Source: an uncultured Ruminococcus sp. (GTDB taxonomy: Bacteria; Bacillota; Clostridia; Oscillospirales; Acutalibacteraceae). From it: a stretch of 5,058 nucleotides of DNA. Below are positions 1-5,058 of the stretch, one piece after another (position 1 is the first letter of the stretch; every line of letters begins with the position of its first letter). Location of the stretch: NCBI GenBank assembly GCA_902803125.1, contig CADCOZ010000245.1, forward strand, positions 1 to 5,058. The letters run 5' to 3'. The position numbers were made by a program, and so were the translations under genes. The notes beneath the pieces are model-generated. The model saw nothing but the letters and a program-made list of their open reading frames with translations, was not told the origin of the DNA and searched no databases.

Positions 1-23
1 CAAGATAAACACAGCGATTTTTG

Positions 24-123
24 GAAGGGGGCTTGGGGGAAACCTTTTTTTCGCTAGAAAAAGGTTTCCCCCAACGGGGTGCAGGGGCAGAGCCCTTGCT
101 GGGGTTTGGGGCAAAGCCCCAAC
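24..123. repeat. Intergenic structured repeat: one long and two short hairpins
   Basis: This gene-free stretch contains three inverted repeats in series. The largest has perfect 17-bp arms, TTGGGGGAAACCTTTTT (33-49) and its reverse complement (58-74), around an 8-nt loop. It is followed by AGGGGC/GCCCTT (83-88 and 92-97, one G-T pair, 3-nt loop) and TTGGGGC/GCCCCAA (106-112 and 116-122, AAA loop). The right arm of the first stem could also pair with GGGG at 76-79, so alternative folds exist. There is no T-run after any stem on either strand, so a classical intrinsic terminator is not supported for 83-122 and is doubtful for 33-74. The G-rich, modular hairpin style resembles dispersed intergenic repeats I associate with Clostridia genomes. 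That this is a multicopy repeat is inference, because only one copy lies in the window. Confidence 0.7.
33..74. repeat. Perfect 17-bp inverted repeat, 8-nt loop
   Basis: The arms at 33-49 and 58-74 are exact reverse complements and the loop is 50-57 (TTCGCTAG). In RNA from either strand this gives a very stable stem. The stem base carries five G-C pairs and the loop end carries five A-T pairs. A T-run lies inside the left arm and an A-run inside the right arm, but no U-tract follows the stem. It could be the remnant of a bidirectional terminator for an upstream gene outside the window, a transcript-end stabiliser, or the core of a mobile palindromic repeat. Confidence 0.85.
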
Positions 124-127
124 ATTC

Positions 128-156
128 TTGACTTTGGGGTAAGGAAGTGATAGAAT
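128..156 (+). promoter_or_regulatory. Sigma-A type promoter with extended -10
   Basis: TTGACT (128-133) matches the -35 consensus at five of six positions. TAGAAT (151-156) matches the -10 consensus at five of six positions. The spacer is exactly 17 bp, and TGA at 148-150 forms the extended -10 TGn element directly upstream of the -10. The transcript should begin near 163-165. That leaves a leader of about 34 nt before ATG 198 and places GTG 147 and ATG 158 upstream of the transcript start. The promoter probably drives both genes, since none is apparent between them. The hairpin repeat ends only 5 bp upstream of the -35. Confidence 0.75.
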
Positions 157-181
157 TATGGTGGATTATTGTGGGTTTGAC

Positions 182-186
182 AAGGG
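182..186 (+). promoter_or_regulatory. Likely ribosome binding site for ATG 198
   Basis: AAGGG lies 11 nt upstream of ATG 198, a somewhat long but usable gap. The stronger-looking TAAGGAAG at 140-147 lies inside the promoter spacer and upstream of the predicted transcript start, so it should not be in this mRNA. This site and the promoter together decide the start of the first gene. Confidence 0.5.
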
Positions 187-197
187 TGTTGCTGTGT

Positions 198-965
198 ATG
201 AAAACGGTTAAAAAAATAGTGCGGATACTGATAGCGGTGCTGTCGGGAGCCATGATACTATGGTACGCCGCTTCAAAAATTATCAATATCGGCAGTATCA
301 TCGGTATAGCGGTGTTTGGCTGTATCGGGGCGTGTGCTGTCTTTTGGAAAAAGCTGTCTGCGTTCCTGAAAAAAATAAGACAGCAAAAAGTCTGGCGCAT
401 CGTTACCAATACCGCCGCTGTTTTGGCCTGTGGCCTGACCGTTTATGTGGCGGTCATCTTGTGTACAATGGCTGTTTTCGCCGCCAAAACACCGTCCGAT
501 AACGCTACATTGGTCGTCCTTGGCTGTCAGGTCAACGGCAACCGCCCCAGTTTGATGCTGAGAAAACGCATTGAGGCCGCTTATGCCTATTTGCAGGCTC
601 ATCCGCAGGCGGTTTGCGTGGTGTCCGGCGGCAAAGGCCGCTTGGAACAAATCAGCGAAGCCCAATGTATGTATAACGAACTGACCGCTATGGGCATTGA
701 CCCGGACAGAATCTATCAGGAAAATCAGTCTGTCAATACCGAACAGAATCTTGCCTTTTCCTGCGACATCATCGAACAAAACGGCTTGTCCAAAGAACTG
801 GCTATTGTGACAGACGGGTTCCACGAATTAAGAGCGTCCCGCATCGCCCGCCGTCAGGGGTATGTCTGCGGAGCCGTGTCGGCTGACACACCCTTTCATT
901 TGACCGCTAACTTTACCACCAGAGAGATTTTAGCCGTGACCGCCGATTTATTCAAAGGTCTGTAA
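198..965 (+). CDS. DUF218 (ElyC/SanA/YdcF family) membrane protein
   Basis: A protein of 255 residues when started at ATG 198. The N-terminal half has three hydrophobic helices (about 7-25, 29-49 and 68-95) separated by a Lys/Arg-rich loop (51-67). The C-terminal half is a DUF218 domain with its hallmark blocks: VVLGCQVNG (106-114) followed by PSLMLRKR; VSGGKG (142-147) then SEA (153-155); GIDPDRIYQE (166-175) then SVNTEQN (178-184); and VTDGFHELRASRIA (204-217). These are the conserved acidic, glycine and His/Arg positions of the family. Family members include E. coli SanA and ElyC, linked to envelope integrity and peptidoglycan or lipid-carrier metabolism, and YdcF, reported to bind S-adenosylmethionine. 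No reaction is firmly established. By topology the domain would follow the third helix, probably on the outer face of the membrane. An in-frame GTG at 147 would add 17 residues, but it sits in the promoter. The identity is secure at family level, but the substrate is unknown. Confidence 0.9.
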   Translation: MKTVKKIVRILIAVLSGAMILWYAASKIINIGSIIGIAVFGCIGACAVFWKKLSAFLKKIRQQKVWRIVTNTAAVLACGLTVYVAVILCTMAVFAAKTPSDNATLVVLGCQVNGNRPSLMLRKRIEAAYAYLQAHPQAVCVVSGGKGRLEQISEAQCMYNELTAMGIDPDRIYQENQSVNTEQNLAFSCDIIEQNGLSKELAIVTDGFHELRASRIARRQGYVCGAVSADTPFHLTANFTTREILAVTADLFKGL

Positions 966-1012
966 TCTTGTGCGTCCATACGTCTACATAAGGAAAGCGA
1001 GCAGCGAAAGCC
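966..1012 (+). promoter_or_regulatory. Intergenic gap with weak, distant ribosome binding site
   Basis: This 47-base gap separates the two genes. It shows no hairpin terminator and no credible promoter; TTGTGC and TACATA are only 11 bp apart. The two genes are therefore probably one transcript. The only clear Shine-Dalgarno-like string, AAGGA (990-994), is 18 nt from ATG 1013, far beyond usual spacing, while GAAAG (1006-1010) is too close. An in-frame TAA at 989-991 and the absence of GTG, TTG or ATG codons between it and 1013 fix ATG 1013 as the start. Initiation may be weak or helped by translation of the upstream gene. Confidence 0.5.
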
Positions 1013-4000
1013 ATGAAAAAAGGAATACGGTTTACCATTCTGACCATCCTGCTGACAGCGGCGGTCATCTTACTGCCAATGGTGCAGGCTTCTCTGACAC
1101 AGCCGCGTCAGCCTTCTTCCTCCGAAACCGAAGCGTCACAACTGAATACGGAACCAAAACCCGAACAGAAGGATCCCGCCCAAACCGAAACCCCTTCCGC
1201 CTCAAAAGATGAAACGGTGCTGTATTTTGCGGTACTCAAAGAACCTTCTGCCATTGACACCTTTCTTTCCGCAAAAAAAGCCTATCCCGATGTGCGGACA
1301 TTTCTGCTCTCTGCTGACGGAAAAGCCTGCGGGGATGCCATCAAACGCAGTCAGGCGGTAGCTAAGGCCAGCGTGGCCAAGCTGATTCCTTCCTCCGATT
1401 TCACCGCAGGCCGTTCGTATGCGGCTTTATGGAATGCTTTGACCTTTCAGGCTCCCCAAAGTGCCGCCGATAAAATCGCCCGCATCAACGGCATTGAAAA
1501 AGTCTATGTCCTGCAAAACGAATGGCTGTGTCTGGCACCCGAAGAAAGTGCGGTGACGGCTGACGAATCGAACGAAACCGAACCGCCGACAGAGTCCGAC
1601 AACCCGAACGAAACCGAACCGTTGACAGAGGCCGATGAACCGAACACGGAAGAAGTCCCGCCGCATTATGCACAGGCTCAGCCGCTTTTAGAAAGCTATC
1701 GTCAGCAAATCGGTGCCGACAGTGACATCACCGCAGATTTCAGCGGGGAAGGAACACTGATTGCTATATTGGACAGCGAATTTGAAACCGATGATCCGGT
1801 TTTTGCCGCCTCACCGGCTGTGACGGTCTTGACACAAGACAGCCTGAATACCCTGTCACAGCATATTCGGCTCAATATTGGCGATACGCTGTCTGCGGCG
1901 AATTGCTATGTCAGCCCGAAAATCGTCTATGCGTATGACTATGCCAATAACGATAACCAAACCGCTGACCGCTCGCTTTATCACGGCACCCTGACAGCGG
2001 CTGTTGCGGCCGGTCATAATAACGAGGAAGGCGTTAATGCCTATCGGGGCGTTGCGGCAGAGGCACAGTTGGCTTTGATGAAAATTGCCTCGCACAGAAC
2101 CGAAAAAGGCCGTATCCTGATTGAAACAGATGCCCTGTTGGCGGCACTGGATGATGCCGTGAAATTGGGAGCCGATGCCGTCAATCTCGGTTTCGGTCAA
2201 GAAGCCGTCAGCGATAACCTGTCACTTTATCAAACCGCCTTCAGCAAGATGCAGCAGGCCGGCATTGCCTTGATGGCCGCCGCCGGCAACAGCGGGTATA
2301 ACGGTCAGGCACTGGCACAGGAGCTGACCGCCGAAGATATTTTTTACAGTACGGAAAATGTTCTGTCCGCTTTAGAGGGGGTCACCGCTGTCGGTTCGGT
2401 ACAGAATCCCCTGCACGTTCGGCGTTTTATCACAATAGACGACACCAAGCTGTATTATCACGGCTTATCCGATACGCCCCTGACCGATATTCTGCATTAT
2501 GAAGAACCGCCGGAAACACCGGAAGTGTCCGACAGTGAATCGGCTGAACCTGAAACTGATGAAAGCAGTCTTGCCTCCTCCGCAGAGGAACCCGCTGTTT
2601 CTGCCGTATCTGCTTTAGAAGAGGAGCCTTCCGACAGCCTCGAACCGTTGGACGAACCGCCGCTTCGCCAGCACAACGAATATATCTATATCGACCGCTT
2701 TGACAGCACAACGGTTCTGCACAGTGAGGACATCGAAAACCGTTTGCTGATTCTGCGGATATCCCAAGCGGAAGATGGTGCGGCGGCCATACAGGAAGCG
2801 GTGGAAAAAGGAGCCGCCGCTGTAGCCTTAACGGAAGCCGCTTCTATTGACATTCAGCCGCTGTACGGACTGCCGTTTCTCGTGCTGGAAGGCGACCACA
2901 CCGCCTATCTTCAGGAACACCCGACCGGTTTATACGAAATCAATCTGAACGATGAACTGACCGCATCCACCGCCGCCGCACAGGTTTCTGCCTTTACGTC
3001 CTATGGTGACGGTACCTGTTCTTCCTCCGTCACCCGCCTGATGGCACCCGGTGAAGAGGTGTATGCCGCCGTCAAGGATAACGGACGGGCTTTTGGGAGC
3101 GGCACTTCTGCGGCTGTTCCTGCCGTAACAGGAGCCTATGCCGTCATGAAACAGTATGTCAGCAGTGTTTATGTGTCGGAAGAAACACCTGCGGCTGAAA
3201 AGATGCACTTGGCGGAATCCCTGCTGATGAGTACCGCCGCACCCCTGACCGTTCCTTCTTCGAGCGATACCGTGTTATATGCTTCTCCCAGAGTACAGGG
3301 CTTTGGCCTTCTGCAATTGGACAAGGCTATGCAGGCTCATGCTTATTTATCGGCCGATGCCCAAAAGCTGACGGCGATTTCTCTCGGCGACAGTCCCACC
3401 GGTGAATACAGCTTTCAGTTTACCGTACATAATTTGACCGACAAACCCCACGCTTATAAACTCTCTTTTGTTTTGCAGACCGATACCCCGCAAAACGGCC
3501 TCAACACCCGACAGCCCCGTTCCCTGACGGAAGAAGCCGTTATAGATTTTCTTGTCGGTGATACTTCCGTCCAACGCCTGACGGTCAGTTATTTGGACAG
3601 CACCGAAATAACCGTGAACCTATCCCTTCAGCCGGCCATGCTCACCACCCTTCAGGAGCAGTTCCCGCAAGGCTGTTATCTGGACGGTTATGTTTTTCTG
3701 ACATCGCTCAACGGCCAAGAACAGCTCTGTCTGCCGTTCACCGGCTTTTACGGTTCGTTAGCGGAAACCTCTCCGCTGGACAATACCCTCTTTGATACGG
3801 AAGAACCGCTCAGCGGTTTGGATAACGGCTTAGTCGCCGCCGCTTATCAGGGCGAAAATTATCAAGCCGTTTCCCTGCTTCAGCAGGATAATACGTTGTT
3901 GTATGCCAAAGATGCCATTCGCACCGTCACCGATGACAGTCACTATGAATCTGCTTTTGTTCTGCCCGATATCTACCCGCTGAGGGACTTATACGACTTC

Positions 4001-5058
4001 ACCATCAGTGTATATGACCAAAACGACAGCCCACTGTTCAGCGAAAATCTCGGCTATGTTTCCGCCTATCGGGAAAAGGATCGCCGTCCCTATGAAAAGC
4101 TGATGCCAAAAGCCGCTTCCCTGCGGAATGCATTCCTACAGCTGAACAGCGGTGAATATCGGTATGAAATAGCGGCCCGCACCCGACTGGCTGACGGCAC
4201 GTTGTCGGAACTGTTCACACGCTCCTATACACTGATACAGGACACCGACAAGCCGGTTGTGCTTTCTTCTCAGACAGAACAGCAGAACGGCCGCACGATT
4301 CTTTCCCTGACGGCTTCAGACACCAACGGTTTGCAGGGATTCCGGCTTTATGCCGCCGCCTATGACAGCCGCAAAGATACCTATGACAGCCTTGACAGCT
4401 TAGACAGCATGATGCAAGCCGGTTACCTGCCGCAAGAGGCCTATGAACTGATTGACCGTCAAACGAACGAAGACGGTTCCCAGACGTTCCGATATGACGT
4501 GACCAACCTGTCGGCGGCTCTGCGGAAGTATACCGCCAACGCCGACAGCACAGCATCCCCCTGTTCGGACAGCCGCATAGTTGTTAAAGCCATTGACAAC
4601 GCCTATCAGGCTTCTGCGGCGAACATCGCAGATGTCATTGAATTTGGCAGTGCCGCCTTTCACTTCACAGACCAAGACGGCCATCCCGCCCCCCATATCA
4701 GTATTACCATCGGCAAAGTCACCATCACATCCGACAACAGCGGCTATGCCTGTTTCGAGCATTTAGCCCCGAATTATTACCATGCGATTCTGCACTGTGA
4801 CACCGGCGAATATATTCTTCCCTCTTCCAGTCTGTTAGTCGCCCTAACCGCCGGCCACCTGGCCTTTAATCATGAGCAGGTCGTCACAGCCCTCCAGCCC
4901 TACTCTCCCGCCCCCTCCTCTTCCCCTTCCGATACCTCTTCCGGCCCCTCCCTTCCCGAAGACACCTCCACCTCCGACCCCCTCTTTTCTTTCTTCTTCA
5001 TCGGCACCTTCCTCACCATCTGCATCATCCTCTTCCTCTTCCGCAAAACCCGCTCCTG
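1013..5058 (+). CDS. Membrane-anchored S8 subtilisin-like protease (C5a peptidase/lactocepin type), 3' end outside window
   Basis: The frame is open for 1348 complete codons and runs off the right edge; the last two bases are TG, so the next codon may be the stop. Residues 1-26 form a signal peptide (basic MKKGIR start, hydrophobic core, cleavage likely after VQA). A Ser/Thr/Pro/Glu linker and an I9-like propeptide (about 68-172) follow. The S8 catalytic domain (about 220-780) has Asp254 (AILDSEF), His324 (YHGTLTAAVAAG), oxyanion Asn426 (AAAGNSG) and Ser699 (GSGTSAAVPAVTG), so activity is plausible. VYAYDYANND (about 305-314) and SPRVQGFGLL (758-767) are typical of the C5a-peptidase/lactocepin branch. 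A PA domain lies at about 564-640, after an acidic insert (497-551). Downstream are an fn3_5-like module (784-914, ending LPFTGFYGSL), two further beta-sandwich modules (about 915-1076 and 1077-1204), and a Cna-B/transthyretin-like domain (about 1214-1280). A Pro/Ser stalk, a membrane helix (1324-1343) and an RKTR tail complete it. Expected role: surface proteolysis of proteins or peptides; the substrate is unknown. It is probably co-transcribed with the DUF218 gene. Confidence 0.93.
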   Translation, partial: MKKGIRFTILTILLTAAVILLPMVQASLTQPRQPSSSETEASQLNTEPKPEQKDPAQTETPSASKDETVLYFAVLKEPSAIDTFLSAKKAYPDVRTFLLSADGKACGDAIKRSQAVAKASVAKLIPSSDFTAGRSYAALWNALTFQAPQSAADKIARINGIEKVYVLQNEWLCLAPEESAVTADESNETEPPTESDNPNETEPLTEADEPNTEEVPPHYAQAQPLLESYRQQIGADSDITADFSGEGTLIAILDSEFETDDPVFAASPAVTVLTQDSLNTLSQHIRLNIGDTLSAANCYVSPKIVYAYDYANNDNQTADRSLYHGTLTAAVAAGHNNEEGVNAYRGVAAEAQLALMKIASHRTEKGRILIETDALLAALDDAVKLGADAVNLGFGQEAVSDNLSLYQTAFSKMQQAGIALMAAAGNSGYNGQALAQELTAEDIFYSTENVLSALEGVTAVGSVQNPLHVRRFITIDDTKLYYHGLSDTPLTDILHYEEPPETPEVSDSESAEPETDESSLASSAEEPAVSAVSALEEEPSDSLEPLDEPPLRQHNEYIYIDRFDSTTVLHSEDIENRLLILRISQAEDGAAAIQEAVEKGAAAVALTEAASIDIQPLYGLPFLVLEGDHTAYLQEHPTGLYEINLNDELTASTAAAQVSAFTSYGDGTCSSSVTRLMAPGEEVYAAVKDNGRAFGSGTSAAVPAVTGAYAVMKQYVSSVYVSEETPAAEKMHLAESLLMSTAAPLTVPSSSDTVLYASPRVQGFGLLQLDKAMQAHAYLSADAQKLTAISLGDSPTGEYSFQFTVHNLTDKPHAYKLSFVLQTDTPQNGLNTRQPRSLTEEAVIDFLVGDTSVQRLTVSYLDSTEITVNLSLQPAMLTTLQEQFPQGCYLDGYVFLTSLNGQEQLCLPFTGFYGSLAETSPLDNTLFDTEEPLSGLDNGLVAAAYQGENYQAVSLLQQDNTLLYAKDAIRTVTDDSHYESAFVLPDIYPLRDLYDFTISVYDQNDSPLFSENLGYVSAYREKDRRPYEKLMPKAASLRNAFLQLNSGEYRYEIAARTRLADGTLSELFTRSYTLIQDTDKPVVLSSQTEQQNGRTILSLTASDTNGLQGFRLYAAAYDSRKDTYDSLDSLDSMMQAGYLPQEAYELIDRQTNEDGSQTFRYDVTNLSAALRKYTANADSTASPCSDSRIVVKAIDNAYQASAANIADVIEFGSAAFHFTDQDGHPAPHISITIGKVTITSDNSGYACFEHLAPNYYHAILHCDTGEYILPSSSLLVALTAGHLAFNHEQVVTALQPYSPAPSSSPSDTSSGPSLPEDTSTSDPLFSFFFIGTFLTICIILFLFRKTRS
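1568..1654 (+). repeat. 36-bp tandem repeat encoding acidic 12-residue units
   Basis: Within the protease gene, copies begin at 1568, 1604 and 1640, a 36-bp period that keeps frame. The units read SNETEPPTESDN, PNETEPLTEADE and a partial PNTEE (residues 186-214). The first two share the stretch aacgaaaccgaaccg exactly at DNA level, which suggests recent duplication or slippage. The segment is rich in Glu, Asp, Pro and Thr and links the propeptide to the catalytic domain, so it is probably a disordered, exposed linker that must be cut during maturation. Confidence 0.85.
2501..2665 (+). other. Acidic low-complexity insert in protease catalytic domain (residues 497-551)
   Basis: About 55 residues made mostly of Glu, Asp, Pro, Ser and Ala lie between the oxyanion Asn426 and the PA domain. 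They open with EEPPETPEVSDSE and close with EPLDEPP. The sequence has no hydrophobic core and should be disordered. The Asn-to-Ser distance in this protein (273 residues) exceeds what I recall for streptococcal C5a peptidase (about 217), and this insert accounts for most of the difference. It would sit as a charged loop at the edge of the catalytic domain next to the PA domain, where substrate access is usually controlled. This role is inference. Confidence 0.7.
4891..5058 (+). other. Pyrimidine-rich gene end
   Basis: By hand count, 134 of 168 bases on this strand are C or T (about 80%). The bias arises from Ser/Pro/Phe/Thr content combined with a shift to C-ending codons: every Leu codon here is CTC or CTT, whereas CTG, TTG and TTA dominate earlier in the gene. 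The opposite strand is correspondingly purine-rich. It covers the stalk and membrane anchor. Confidence 0.8.
4952..5056 (+). other. C-terminal anchor: LPEDTS, membrane helix, basic tail
   Basis: Residues 1314-1348 have the layout of a sortase sorting signal: LPEDTS, a short spacer, a hydrophobic helix (1324-1343, rich in Phe, Leu and Ile) and a positive tail RKTR. The motif is not LPxTG: it has an additional residue and lacks the Gly. A plain type I membrane anchor is therefore the safer reading, with the sorting motif lost or divergent. Confidence 0.6.

Noticed and set aside
33..74. Intrinsic terminator
   Set aside because: The stem is strong but no T-run follows it on either strand. It remains possible only as a non-canonical terminator for an unseen upstream gene.
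147..197. GTG 147 as the start of the DUF218 gene
   Set aside because: It overlaps the -10 region of a near-consensus promoter, and TAAGGAAG runs directly into the GTG with no spacing. ATG 198 has a better leader and gives a typical basic N-terminus followed by a membrane helix.
158..211. 17-codon leader peptide (MVDYCGFDKGVAVYENG) with AAGGAAG upstream, overlapping ATG 198
   Set aside because: Its ATG lies upstream of the predicted transcript start (about 163) and its ribosome site is within the promoter spacer. It has no attenuator-like codon run and no following terminator.
273..824. 183-residue reverse-strand reading frame
   Set aside because: It lies wholly opposite the DUF218 domain coding sequence, has no ribosome binding site or recognisable motif, and its composition is that of an antisense shadow.
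970..1212. 80-residue forward frame starting just after the DUF218 gene
   Set aside because: It overlaps the signal peptide and linker of the protease in another frame and encodes a low-complexity, motif-free sequence.
1568..1654. CRISPR-like array
   Set aside because: The repeats are directly adjacent without spacers, diverge at the third copy and are in frame within a coding sequence.
1427..1673. Two reverse-strand frames with an Arg/Phe-rich repetitive sequence
   Set aside because: The repetition is the complement of the 36-bp acidic repeat in the protease gene, and neither frame shows independent coding evidence.
4215..4766. Reverse and forward short frames near the 3' end
   Set aside because: All overlap the continuous protease frame, which encodes recognisable beta-sandwich modules across this interval.
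4952..4969. Canonical LPxTG motif
   Set aside because: The residues are LPEDTS: one residue too many between Pro and Thr and Ser instead of Gly, so a genuine sortase motif cannot be asserted.

Overview
The window looks like part of the chromosome of a Gram-positive Firmicute, most likely an uncultured gut member of the Clostridia/Oscillospirales. This is inferred from three things: an exported subtilisin with C5a-peptidase/lactocepin architecture and a C-terminal membrane anchor, a near-consensus sigma-A type promoter, and a G-rich hairpin repeat of a style I associate with intergenic regions of such genomes. I cannot name a species.

Layout. Positions 1-127 hold no gene. They contain a compact structured repeat: a perfect 17-bp inverted repeat with an 8-nt loop, followed by two short GC-rich hairpins. 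At 128-156 there is a well-formed promoter (TTGACT, 17-bp spacer, extended -10 TGA-TAGAAT). It points into the first gene, a three-helix membrane protein with a C-terminal DUF218 (ElyC/SanA/YdcF) domain. The promoter position argues that this gene starts at ATG 198, not at the upstream GTG 147. After a 47-base gap without a visible terminator or promoter comes one very large gene, from 1013 through the right edge. It encodes at least 1348 residues and is a secreted, membrane-anchored S8 serine protease.

The protease has these parts in order: signal peptide, Ser/Thr/Pro/Glu linker, I9-like propeptide, acidic linker with a 12-residue tandem repeat, subtilisin catalytic domain interrupted by an acidic insert and a PA domain, three beta-sandwich (Fn3-like) modules, a small Cna-B/transthyretin-like domain, a Pro/Ser/Thr stalk, a membrane helix and a basic tail. 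All four catalytic-site residues are present (Asp254, His324, Asn426, Ser699), although flanking motifs deviate from the subtilisin consensus. The final ~170 bases switch to an extreme pyrimidine-rich composition.

Both genes encode envelope proteins on the same strand and are probably co-transcribed. A functional link between them is inference only. I see no CRISPR array, tRNA, rRNA, insertion sequence or phage gene. The most unusual points are the degenerate sorting-signal-like C-terminus, the modified catalytic motifs and acidic inserts of the protease, and the structured repeat just upstream of the promoter. None of these by itself demonstrates a new system.
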